DNA of 64,000 nt from NCBI GenBank assembly GCA_963977135.1, contig CAXBNN010000002.1, positions 434,001 to 498,000 of the forward strand, written 5' to 3'. Source of the stretch: UBA2040 sp963977135. GTDB taxonomy: Bacteria > Bacteroidota > Bacteroidia > Flavobacteriales_D > Crocinitomicaceae. Position numbers and translations under genes: made by a program. The notes beneath the pieces were generated by a model, which was not told the DNA's origin, ran no database searches, and worked only from the letters and a program-made list of their open reading frames with translations. Shown piece after piece: positions 8,855 to 16,539 of the stretch (position 1 is the first letter of the stretch; every line of letters begins with the position of its first letter).

Positions 8855-9451
8855 CTAAGCTTCTTCAGCAACAACTTCCTTCACAGCCGGTAAATGTGAT
8901 TTCAATAAAGTTTCGATTCCTCCTTTAAGCGTAGCTGTAGACGATGGACAACCTGAACACGCTCCTCTTAAAACAACAGTAACGGTTCCTTCTTCAAAGC
9001 TTCTAAAATCTATTGCTCCACCATCATTTTCAACTGCTGGTCTTACAAATTCATCTAATAAATCCTTAATTGCATCATCATATTCAGATGGAGCGTATTC
9101 TTTTCCTTCAACAGAAGATTTTGTTTCTACTGGTTTGGGTTGAGGCATTTGGATTAGAACATCTTTTCCATCTTGCAGCCAATCTTTCAAAAATTCACGT
9201 AATTCCATTTGCACATAATCCCAAGATAAATCATCAGAAATGGTAATTGTTACAAAATTTGCAGCGATGAAAACACCCTTTACAAATGGAAAGTTAAACA
9301 ATGTTTCGGCCATAGGAGAAAAACCCTTTGCTTCTGCCATAGATGTAAATTCAACTGAATCACCTGGAACCAATAAATACTTATTGGCTACAAATTTCAT
9401 TGTTCGGGGATTCGGCGTCATTTCAGCGTAAACAGTAACTGGAACTTTCAT
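8855..9451 (-). CDS. NifU/Nfu-family Fe-S cluster carrier
   Basis: A 198-residue two-domain protein: an N-terminal Nfu_N domain at about 1-95 (TPNPRTMKFVANKYLL) and a C-terminal NifU-like domain at about 118-195 with the cluster-binding pair CSGC. It delivers [4Fe-4S] clusters to apo-proteins. The domain order and length match the Nfu1/NfuA-type carriers of Bacteroidota. It is divergently transcribed from the Cys-rich HYC_CC_PP gene; the promoter boxes of both lie in the 95-bp gap. Confidence 0.93.
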   Translation of the reverse strand: MKVPVTVYAEMTPNPRTMKFVANKYLLVPGDSVEFTSMAEAKGFSPMAETLFNFPFVKGVFIAANFVTITISDDLSWDYVQMELREFLKDWLQDGKDVLIQMPQPKPVETKSSVEGKEYAPSEYDDAIKDLLDEFVRPAVENDGGAIDFRSFEEGTVTVVLRGACSGCPSSTATLKGGIETLLKSHLPAVKEVVAEEA

Positions 9452-9471
9452 AGAAATTGATTTTTGAACTA

Positions 9472-9479
9472 CAAATTTA
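9472..9479 (-). promoter_or_regulatory. -7 promoter box for the Nfu gene
   Basis: The minus strand reads TAAATTTG, a full match to TAnnTTTG, 20 bases upstream of the ATG. Confidence 0.5.
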
Positions 9480-9534
9480 CGTTAAACTTCCAAGAATGGA
9501 CAGTCTATTTGTTTTTCCTTTCGTTAATAAGGCT

Positions 9535-9542
9535 TAAATTTG
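9535..9542 (+). promoter_or_regulatory. -7 promoter box of the metal-related operon
   Basis: TAAATTTG matches TAnnTTTG. A TTTG at 9508-9511 is a possible -33 element (23-base gap, at the long end). The GTG start lies only 4 bases after the box, so the transcript would be leaderless or nearly so. Confidence 0.5.
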
Positions 9543-9546
9543 CCGT

Positions 9547-9972
9547 GTGAATGTAATTCGAAATATTTTCTTTTTAGCTTTTACGCTCTTTACTTTCGTA
9601 GGTAGTATTGGTGTTGGGGTATATTCACATTTCTGTTCCAAAGATGGCTTAGAACAAAGTTATTTCGTTCGACAAGCCCATCATTGCGATGAAGAAGAGG
9701 TGGTCGTGCCTTCTTGTTGTAAACACGATTCAAAAGAAGAATTAAAAAGCGATTGTTGTTCTGATCAAGTTCAAATCGTTCAAATTAACTTGGATTATTT
9801 CCAACAAATTTCAACATTTATCTTTACTCCTTTTATTGTTCCTTCTACCGTTTATGAAGTTTTAGAAGGTTATAAAATTGCTGAAGTTGTCGATAAATGT
9901 AATTTGGCTAATCCGCCGCCCAAACTCTCAGGTCGAGATATTATCATTCAAAATCAAGTGTTTCTGATATAG
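9547..9972 (+). CDS. HYC_CC_PP-family secreted Cys-rich protein
   Basis: A 141-residue protein with an N-terminal hydrophobic signal/anchor segment, then a pattern that names its family: SHFC (variant of HYC), CC twice (SCCKH, DCCSD), and PPP near the end (NPPPKLSG). The His and Cys residues suggest thiophilic-metal binding in the periplasm. The start is GTG; the in-frame context and the adjacent promoter box support it, and no ATG is available nearby. It is the first gene of a probable three-gene unit with a TonB receptor and an HMA-domain protein. Confidence 0.7.
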   Translation: MNVIRNIFFLAFTLFTFVGSIGVGVYSHFCSKDGLEQSYFVRQAHHCDEEEVVVPSCCKHDSKEELKSDCCSDQVQIVQINLDYFQQISTFIFTPFIVPSTVYEVLEGYKIAEVVDKCNLANPPPKLSGRDIIIQNQVFLI

Positions 9973-10021
9973 AATAAGGGTTTAATCTATTTTGATTAAT
10001 CATCTTAATTTTTATATCACA

Positions 10022-12247
10022 ATGAAACATTACCTTTTTATAAGTTTTATACTTTTTTCTTTTTTAAGTACCGCACAAGTTCGTGGAATTGTATACGGGA
10101 GCGATACCCTGCAAAAAAGTAAAATTTTTGGAGCACGAATTACGTTGCTTCAAAACGACATTCAATTGATATCCGACGAAGACGGAAAATTTGAATTTGT
10201 GCTTCCAAAAGAATTACCTGACACAATGGTCATTCGTGCAATGGGCTTTTATCCAGATACGGTAATTCTTTCGAAAGAAGACCGCTTTTCAAACTTTCAA
10301 ATCGTCCTTTATTCGGTGCAATTGATTCCAGAAGTGGTTGTCTCATACAGAAAAGGCACCAAAAGCGTTTCGAAACTTAGAAGTCTTTTAGTTGAAGAAA
10401 TTTCATCGGATGAATTGAAAAAAGCAGCTTGCTGTAATCTATCTGAATCTTTTGAGACCAATGCGTCTGTGGATGTTAGTATTTCCGATGCTGTCTCTGG
10501 CGCAAAGCAAATCCAAATGATGGGTTTAGCCGGTGTTTATACTCAAATTCAAATGGAGAATATTCCATATTTACGTGGATTAGAAAGTGCTTTTGGATTA
10601 AATAGTATACCCGGAACATGGGTAAATTCTATTCAAATTACAAAAGGAACTGGAACAGTTGTTAATGGCTACGAATCCATGGCTGGTTTAATCAATATCG
10701 AAATCCGGAAACCCGATGAAATGGAAAAACTGTTTGTCAACGGTTACGGAAATATATTTGGACGCGGCGAATTAAATGTTCATACTGGACTTCATGTTGG
10801 TAAAACCAAAAGATGGAGTACTGGAATCTTCGCTCATGGATCAACTTTTCAATCCAAATTGGATCAAAACAATGACGGTTTCAAAGATATTCCAACAGGA
10901 TACAATGCGGCATTCATGAATCGGTGGTCATATCATGGCCCTCGATTTGAAACTCAGTTTGGCGTCAATGCTTATTCCGATGAAAAAATCGGTGGACAAT
11001 TGAATTACACACGATCAATATCAGCTGATTCACAACCCGATTATGGAGTTACCAATAATACCAACCACATCGATGTGTTTGCTAAGACAGGTTTCCTTTT
11101 CGAAGGAAAACCATTTCGCTCTATTGGTGTACTTTATAATGTAAAATACCAAGAAACGGATGCGGTTTTCGGTTTGCGAAGTTTTTCAGGAGTGGAAAAA
11201 CGCGCATACGTTAATGCTATTTATGACGATATAATCGGTAGCACATTGCACAAAACAAGACTAGGTTTAAGTAACGTTTATGCCGATTTTTCGCAAAATC
11301 AAGACAGTATTCGCGATGATCGCTTGGAAATTGTTCCTGGAATTTTTGGTGAATACACCTATACAGGAATTCGATTAGTGAATGTAATTGGAGCTCGTTT
11401 GGATTATCACAATTTATACGGTGCCATCTTTTCTCCTCGCTTGCATTCAAAATATACCCTAACGGAAAAAACTGACTTGCGTTTCACCGCAGGACGTGGC
11501 TGGAGAGTGCCGAACTATATGGTCGACAATTTATCTTTGTTAGCGACAGGTAGAGATTGGGTTGCACCAACTGAAATTAAACCAGAGATTTCCTGGAATA
11601 TTGGTGGGTCGGTTGTGCAAGAATTTAAATTTTTAAAACAGAAAGCCTCTATCGTTTTAGATTATTATTACACTTTCTTCGAAAATCAATTGATTGTTGA
11701 CAGAGATGTTTCTAAAACGCAAATTGTTTTTACCAACCTTGCAGATAAGTCCTACTCGCACAGTTTCCAAGCTGAACTTTCGTTTGCTTTGTCGAAATCA
11801 CTCGATGTAAGAGCAGCCTACAAATACTTAGATGTGCAAGCTGAATTTAACGGTGAATTGCAATCAAAAGTAATGGTGCCAAAACACAGAGGGTTTTTAA
11901 ATTTAGGTTACCATTCTCGCAACAAACGTTGGTTAATTGATGCAACTGGATCCGTTTTTGGAAAATCTCGTTTGCCAGTTACTATTTTATCAAACGGACT
12001 CTTGACATTGCAAAACGAAAGCTTTGTTTTCCCAATGATAAGTGGACAAATTACTCACGTATTTAAGCAATGGGAATTTTACATTGGTGGAGAAAACTTA
12101 GGGAATTACACACAAAACAATCCTATTTTAGACGCTTCCAACCCTTTTAGCACGACTTTTGATGCTACAAGAGTATGGGCGCCTGTAATGGGAACAATGA
12201 TATACGGTGGATTTCGTTTCGCCATTGAGCATAAAAAAAATAAATAA
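10022..12247 (+). CDS. TonB-dependent receptor, probably for a heavy metal or metal complex
   Basis: A 741-residue outer-membrane receptor: signal peptide ending LSTAQ, a carboxypeptidase-like domain at about 20-105, a plug domain at about 120-235 (QIQMMGLAGVYTQIQMENIP; GTGTVVNGYESMAGLINIEI is the classic plug end), and a 22-strand-type barrel to the C-terminus. A Cys-Cys pair (KAACCNLSES) lies at the start of the plug, where the channel opens. Flanking genes encode Cys-rich and HMA-domain proteins, so copper or another soft metal is the likely cargo. The start at 10022 was chosen over an upstream TTG because it gives a clean signal peptide. Confidence 0.85.
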   Translation: MKHYLFISFILFSFLSTAQVRGIVYGSDTLQKSKIFGARITLLQNDIQLISDEDGKFEFVLPKELPDTMVIRAMGFYPDTVILSKEDRFSNFQIVLYSVQLIPEVVVSYRKGTKSVSKLRSLLVEEISSDELKKAACCNLSESFETNASVDVSISDAVSGAKQIQMMGLAGVYTQIQMENIPYLRGLESAFGLNSIPGTWVNSIQITKGTGTVVNGYESMAGLINIEIRKPDEMEKLFVNGYGNIFGRGELNVHTGLHVGKTKRWSTGIFAHGSTFQSKLDQNNDGFKDIPTGYNAAFMNRWSYHGPRFETQFGVNAYSDEKIGGQLNYTRSISADSQPDYGVTNNTNHIDVFAKTGFLFEGKPFRSIGVLYNVKYQETDAVFGLRSFSGVEKRAYVNAIYDDIIGSTLHKTRLGLSNVYADFSQNQDSIRDDRLEIVPGIFGEYTYTGIRLVNVIGARLDYHNLYGAIFSPRLHSKYTLTEKTDLRFTAGRGWRVPNYMVDNLSLLATGRDWVAPTEIKPEISWNIGGSVVQEFKFLKQKASIVLDYYYTFFENQLIVDRDVSKTQIVFTNLADKSYSHSFQAELSFALSKSLDVRAAYKYLDVQAEFNGELQSKVMVPKHRGFLNLGYHSRNKRWLIDATGSVFGKSRLPVTILSNGLLTLQNESFVFPMISGQITHVFKQWEFYIGGENLGNYTQNNPILDASNPFSTTFDATRVWAPVMGTMIYGGFRFAIEHKKNK

Positions 12248-12257
12248 ATTTACAATT

Positions 12258-12605
12258 ATGAAAAATATACTAGTATTGGTTTTTGCACTTTTCACCTTGA
12301 CTGCTTTCGGTCAGAAAAAAGTTGAAGAAATAGTTATTCTAACTTCAGCAGAATGCGGTTCTTGCAAAGAGCGAATAGAAGGTAAATTAAATTATACCAA
12401 AGGAATCAAATTTGCCGATTTGGATGTTCCAAGCAAAAAACTCACAGTTAAGTACAGTACAAAAAAGATTTCAAAGGAAGAAGTAATGAAAATCATTACA
12501 GACCTTGGTTATGATGCCGACGACTTAAAAGCAAATGCCGAAGCATACGAAGCTTTGCCACAATGTTGTAAGGTAAACGGAATGGAACATATTGAAGGGA
12601 AATAG
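12258..12605 (+). CDS. Secreted heavy-metal-associated (HMA) domain protein
   Basis: A 115-residue protein: signal peptide ending LTAFGQ, then one ferredoxin-like HMA domain with the metal-binding CxxC in ECGSCKERIEG near residue 34 and the usual GYDADDL at the end of the fold. A second Cys pair (QCCKV) is near the C-terminus. Such domains carry Cu(I), Hg(II) or similar soft ions; here the export signal points to a periplasmic carrier. The gene starts 10 bases after the TonB receptor stop, so the two are surely co-transcribed. The frame opens 17 codons earlier, within the receptor gene, but the ATG at 12258 fits the signal peptide. Confidence 0.85.
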   Translation: MKNILVLVFALFTLTAFGQKKVEEIVILTSAECGSCKERIEGKLNYTKGIKFADLDVPSKKLTVKYSTKKISKEEVMKIITDLGYDADDLKANAEAYEALPQCCKVNGMEHIEGK

Positions 12606-12651
12606 CTCTCAAAGTTCAATTTTCAAGGTAAGTAGCTGATTAACAGCACTA

Positions 12652-12700
12652 GGACTAAAATTTTAGAATTCTCGAATTTTAAAATTTTAGTCCTTTTTTT
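12652..12700 (+). terminator. Strong intrinsic terminator after the metal-related operon
   Basis: Arms GGACTAAAATTTTA and TAAAATTTTAGTCC flank a short loop and are followed by seven T residues. It separates the HMA gene from metK. Confidence 0.85.
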
Positions 12701-12762
12701 ATATCAAACCTTTGATTAGAATTTGTAATTTTTTTCTTTCACCATTTCTCTCTTTTTTTCAT

Positions 12763-12770
12763 TAATTTTG
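12763..12770 (+). promoter_or_regulatory. -7 promoter box for metK
   Basis: TAATTTTG matches TAnnTTTG, 32 bases upstream of the metK ATG. The leader is too short for any known SAM riboswitch. Confidence 0.5.
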
Positions 12771-12802
12771 CAACTCGTTTTTAATAACTAAAGTAAATAA
12801 GA

Positions 12803-14059
12803 ATGTCATATTTGTTTACCTCAGAATCAGTTTCTGAAGGACACCCAGATAAAGTTGCTGATCAGATTTCTGATGCATTGATTGATAATTTCATGGCTTT
12901 TGATCCATCTTCGAAAGTGGCATGTGAAACATTAGTTACGACTGGACAGGTAATTTTAGCTGGAGAAGTAAATACAAACACCTATTTGGATGTGCAATCA
13001 ATTGCTCGCGAAGTAATTCGTAAAATTGGATATACGAAGTCTGAGTACATGTTCGAAGCAAATTCTTGCGGAATTTTATCTGCAATACACGAACAATCTT
13101 CTGATATCAACCAAGGAGTTGATCGTTCAAATCCAGAAGAACAAGGTGCTGGTGACCAAGGTATGATGTTCGGTTACGCAACGAAAGAGACAGAAAATTA
13201 CATGCCTTTGGCGTTGGATTTATCTCATGCAATTTTGCGAGAAATGGCGGCGATTCGTCACAATGAGTCGAATGTAATTTCTTATTTGCGCCCAGATGCT
13301 AAGTCTCAAGTAACTATCGAATACTCTGATGACAACGTTCCTCAAAGAATTGATACTATCGTAGTTTCTACACAACACGATGATTTCGCTTCTGAGCCAG
13401 AAATGTTGGCGAAAATCAAAAAAGATATAATTGAAATCGTAATACCACGTGTTAAAGCAAAATTGCCAGCGAGCATCCAAGCTTTATTCACAGATAAAAT
13501 TCAATACCACATTAACCCAACTGGCAAATTCGTTATTGGTGGGCCGCACGGAGATACTGGTTTGACAGGTAGAAAAATTATCGTTGATACTTACGGTGGT
13601 AAAGGTGCTCACGGTGGTGGAGCCTTCTCAGGAAAAGATCCAAGTAAAGTTGACCGTTCCGGAGCATACGCTACACGTCATATTGCTAAAAACATGGTTG
13701 CTGCAGGTTTGTGCGACGAGGTTTTGGTACAAGTTTCTTACGCAATTGGTGTAGCTGAACCTTGTGGTGTTTTCGTTAACACATACGGAACGGCAAAAGT
13801 TGACTTGACAGATGGTGAAATTGCTCGTAAAATTGAAGGTATTTTCGATTTACGTCCATACTTCATCGAACAACGTTTGAAATTGCGTAATCCTATTTAT
13901 TCTGAAACTGCGGCTTATGGTCACATGGGAAGAAAGAATGAAATAGTTAAGAAGACATTTACATCCCCAGACGGAACAACTATCACTAAAGAGGTAGAAT
14001 TGTTTACATGGGAGAAGTTAGACTTCGTAGATCAAGTGAAAAGCGCTTTTGGATTGTAA
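12803..14059 (+). CDS. metK: S-adenosylmethionine synthetase
   Basis: Makes S-adenosylmethionine from methionine and ATP. The 418-residue product shows the family signatures GHPDKVADQISDA near residue 14, GAGDQGMMFGYA near 115 and GGGAFSGKDPSKVDRS near 270. It is slightly longer than the E. coli enzyme (384), as usual for Bacteroidota forms. It is monocistronic, with its own promoter box and a strong terminator after the stop. Codon use is more uniform than in neighbours, consistent with high expression. Confidence 0.98.
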   Translation: MSYLFTSESVSEGHPDKVADQISDALIDNFMAFDPSSKVACETLVTTGQVILAGEVNTNTYLDVQSIAREVIRKIGYTKSEYMFEANSCGILSAIHEQSSDINQGVDRSNPEEQGAGDQGMMFGYATKETENYMPLALDLSHAILREMAAIRHNESNVISYLRPDAKSQVTIEYSDDNVPQRIDTIVVSTQHDDFASEPEMLAKIKKDIIEIVIPRVKAKLPASIQALFTDKIQYHINPTGKFVIGGPHGDTGLTGRKIIVDTYGGKGAHGGGAFSGKDPSKVDRSGAYATRHIAKNMVAAGLCDEVLVQVSYAIGVAEPCGVFVNTYGTAKVDLTDGEIARKIEGIFDLRPYFIEQRLKLRNPIYSETAAYGHMGRKNEIVKKTFTSPDGTTITKEVELFTWEKLDFVDQVKSAFGL

Positions 14060-14083
14060 AATAAATTCAAAACAATATATTTG

Positions 14084-14116
14084 AAAACGCTTCTCCTTTC
14101 GGGAAGCGTTTTTTTT
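14084..14116 (+). terminator. Intrinsic terminator of metK
   Basis: AAAACGCTTC pairs with GAAGCGTTTT around a short loop, followed by a run of eight T residues. Confidence 0.85.
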
Positions 14117-14132
14117 GCATAAAAGAATTACA

Positions 14133-14669
14133 ATGGAAATTCAAACTGAAAGATTGACTTTAAGACGACTTCAAGAAAGCGATCGTGAAGCTTATTTTGA
14201 CATGATGAGCAATCCGAATGTGATGAATCCTGTTCCAACGCTTGTAATGTCAAGGGTAGAAAGTGATGCAAATTTTGAGAAACATAAAATTGCTGACTTT
14301 GTTGTTTCAGACAAAATTATTCTTGCTGCTATTACAAAAGAGACCAATGAATTCATCGGTGTTGCCGCTTATCTAACAAACGACGAAGGTGATCCGGAAA
14401 TAGGATATCGCTTACGTGAACAATTCTGGAAAGTAGGTTATGGAACGGAAATCGCTCGAGCACTTATTGACTATGGTTTTGAGGAAATGAAATACGATAT
14501 TATTACAGCAGATTGCAGTATATCAAATATTGGCTCCGTAAAAATATTGGAAAAAACTATGCGCTTTTCACATGAGTATTGGTCAGAGGAATACCAATGC
14601 TTCGATAGAAGATATGTAATCAGTTATCTAGAGTGGAAAAACCAAAAGCCTACTAACCTGCTACGCTAA
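14133..14669 (+). CDS. GNAT-family N-acetyltransferase (RimJ/RimL-like)
   Basis: A 178-residue GNAT enzyme of the ribosomal-protein/small-molecule type. It opens METERL-like (MEIQTERLTLRRLQESD), has the acetyl-CoA pyrophosphate loop near WKVGYGTEIA (about residue 104) and the NIGSVKILEK helix near 140, as in RimL/RimJ. The acceptor substrate is unknown. The ATG at 14133 is preferred over a TTG 18 bases upstream that lies at the metK terminator. The 3' end overlaps the convergent desaturase gene by 17 bases. Confidence 0.88.
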   Translation: MEIQTERLTLRRLQESDREAYFDMMSNPNVMNPVPTLVMSRVESDANFEKHKIADFVVSDKIILAAITKETNEFIGVAAYLTNDEGDPEIGYRLREQFWKVGYGTEIARALIDYGFEEMKYDIITADCSISNIGSVKILEKTMRFSHEYWSEEYQCFDRRYVISYLEWKNQKPTNLLR

Positions 14670-15750
14670 TTCTTTGATTTCTTCCTAAGTCTCTCAAGTG
14701 TCGCAAATGCGAAACCAAAGCGATTCCCAAAGTTCTATTAACGTGATAAGGAATGCCGTATTCTTTTGCCGTTGCCTCAATTATTGGTGCAATTTGTGGG
14801 TAGTGTATATGACAAATAGACGGGAATAAGTGGTGCTCAACTTGAAAATTAAGTCCGCCAACATACCAACCTAAGATCTTATTGTTACGTGCAAAATTTG
14901 CGGTCGTGTGAAGTTGGTGAACGTACCAATCGTTGTGCACGACATCTGCCATTTCACTTTGCTCAGGTCCTTCAACAAGGTGGGCTAATTGGAAAATGAA
15001 ACTCAATATTACACTAGCTACCCAATGTGAAAGAAAAAATCCGAAAAGAACCTGATACCATGTGTAATCCGTAATTAATATTGGAAGAATTATAACGACT
15101 CCAACATACAAGGCCTTACGAATGATCATTTTTATATACTCACTTTTCATTTTTTTATTTTGACCCTCAAGAAGTCCTTTTTCTTGATATTCTTTCAACT
15201 TAGAGAAGTCTTTTATCAACATAGTCAAAGTCATTAGTCCATATAGAAATCCTGCATAGAAATGCTGAAAACGGTGGTACTTCTTCAAAGGTGAGTTTTC
15301 TGAAAGACGAATGATTGCTTTTTCGTCAATATCCTCATCCATGCCCGAAATGTTCGTGTACGTGTGATGCAAGACATTATGTTGCAATATCCAATTCAAT
15401 GAGTTTGCGCCCAATAGATAATTAGTGCCACTTAACAAATCATTTACCCATTTTTTCTTGGAATAGGCTCCGTGGCATGCGTCATGCATAACACTCATTC
15501 CAACACCAGCAATACCAAATCCGCTCAATACTACTAGTACAAATGCTAACCATGCCGGAACAGGTACGGTAAGGAGAACTATAAATGGTGCAATGTAAAG
15601 GGACAATAAAACAATGGTTTTAACAACCATTTTCCAATTAGATTTTATCGAAATTCCGTTAGAAGAAAAATACTCTTTTACATTTTTCTTTAAGGCTTTT
15701 ACGAAATCCTTTTCTTGCGCATCATCTGCTATAAAACTTATATTTTTCAT
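14653..15750 (-). CDS. Membrane fatty acid desaturase (front-end, acyl-CoA/lipid type)
   Basis: A 365-residue di-iron membrane desaturase. The three histidine boxes are complete: HDACH at 89-93, HNVLHH at 124-129, and QVEHH at 303-307. A Gln as first residue of the third box marks the front-end (delta-5/delta-6-like) group, but there is no fused cytochrome b5 domain, so an external electron donor is needed. Four core membrane helices are visible in two pairs. It would introduce double bonds into membrane acyl chains, probably for fluidity control. It has its own promoter and is not in an operon. Confidence 0.9.
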   Translation of the reverse strand: MKNISFIADDAQEKDFVKALKKNVKEYFSSNGISIKSNWKMVVKTIVLLSLYIAPFIVLLTVPVPAWLAFVLVVLSGFGIAGVGMSVMHDACHGAYSKKKWVNDLLSGTNYLLGANSLNWILQHNVLHHTYTNISGMDEDIDEKAIIRLSENSPLKKYHRFQHFYAGFLYGLMTLTMLIKDFSKLKEYQEKGLLEGQNKKMKSEYIKMIIRKALYVGVVIILPILITDYTWYQVLFGFFLSHWVASVILSFIFQLAHLVEGPEQSEMADVVHNDWYVHQLHTTANFARNNKILGWYVGGLNFQVEHHLFPSICHIHYPQIAPIIEATAKEYGIPYHVNRTLGIALVSHLRHLRDLGRNQRISVAG

Positions 15751-15766
15751 GTCAATTATTCTGCTT

Positions 15767-15796
15767 CAAAGTTATGAACTTTTTTCTATACCGCAA
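15767..15796 (-). promoter_or_regulatory. Promoter of the desaturase gene
   Basis: On the minus strand TTG, 19 bases, then TAACTTTG: a good match to the Bacteroidota -33/-7 arrangement, 16 bases upstream of the ATG. The rest of the gap from 15797 to 16079 holds no reading frame or repeat that I can support. Confidence 0.6.
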
Positions 15797-16079
15797 CGAC
15801 TGAATATGCAACATTTGTGAAATACACCACTAGAAAGGTCTATCTTAACCACTGCGCACATTGAAGTCCTTGTTAACTATGACTAAAAACACCTATTACT
15901 CAATTTTGTTTAAATTTTAAATCATTTTCCTGATTGAAATGAGCAAAATTTCCAATGCAATGAATAAGTTCTAGGATATTGGGATATAATTTATTGAAAC
16001 TAAACTTTAAATTTCATTTTGAAATTAACTTCCAATACTGTGATTACAAAAGATTATTTATTGGAGCGGAAAAATGACT

Positions 16080-16214
16080 TTAGTTGTCTCTATCTTCAAA
16101 GGTTTCTTCCTTTTTAATACGGAATCTTCTTACTGCAAGTATTATTACTAAAACAAGTAGTCCAAAAAATACAAATCCTTCTATACTGAGAATCATATAT
16201 GCTACCCAATCCAT
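16080..16214 (-). CDS. Small single-pass membrane protein (44 aa), coupled to ybjQ
   Basis: The minus strand encodes 44 residues: MDWVAYMILSIEG, a hydrophobic helix (FVFFGLLVLVIILAV), then a basic stretch RRFRIKK and an acidic tail ending DRDN. The start codon overlaps the ybjQ stop by one base (TAATG), the standard arrangement for translational coupling. The positive residues after the helix predict N-out/C-in topology. I know no named family. The coupling and well-formed topology argue that it is real despite its size. Confidence 0.7.
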   Translation of the reverse strand: MDWVAYMILSIEGFVFFGLLVLVIILAVRRFRIKKEETFEDRDN

Positions 16215-16528
16215 TATCTTAGTTTTACGGCAGTACCATAAGCCATTACCTCTGATGCACCTTGTGTTATCATACTTGTAGTAAACCGAACATTTAAAAC
16301 GGCGTCTGCACCCAATCGTGCCGCATCGCTTATCATTCTTTCCAAGGCTTGCTCTCTAGATTGAGCCTGAAGTTTAGTATATTCTTCAATCTCGCCACCG
16401 ACAATATTTTTTAATCCTGCGAAAATATCTCGACCGATATTTCTAGCTCTTACGGTACTTCCGCGGCAAACACCTAGAATACTTTCTATTTCTCGATTTG
16501 GAATTGTTTCTGTCGTTGTGACTATCAT
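16214..16528 (-). CDS. YbjQ family protein (DUF74, putative heavy-metal-binding domain)
   Basis: A 104-residue protein matching the YbjQ/UPF0145 family along its length: a start like MIVTTTETIPNREI, the central IGRDIFAGLKNIVGGEIEEYT, and the C-terminal ADAVLNVRFTTS. Members form pentamers and have been suggested to bind metals, but no role is established. The stop codon overlaps the start of the 44-residue membrane protein, and the gene follows the BNR-repeat protein gene by 11 bases. Confidence 0.93.
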   Translation of the reverse strand: MIVTTTETIPNREIESILGVCRGSTVRARNIGRDIFAGLKNIVGGEIEEYTKLQAQSREQALERMISDAARLGADAVLNVRFTTSMITQGASEVMAYGTAVKLR

Positions 16529-16539
16529 TGCTTTTAAGT

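Noticed and set aside
12701..12802. Possible SAM riboswitch before metK
   Set aside because: The promoter box leaves a leader of only about 30 bases and no conserved riboswitch core or expression platform is visible.
16084..16281. Plus-strand frame of 65 codons
   Set aside because: It mirrors the minus-strand 44-residue gene and the end of ybjQ, has no promoter and no recognisable protein features.
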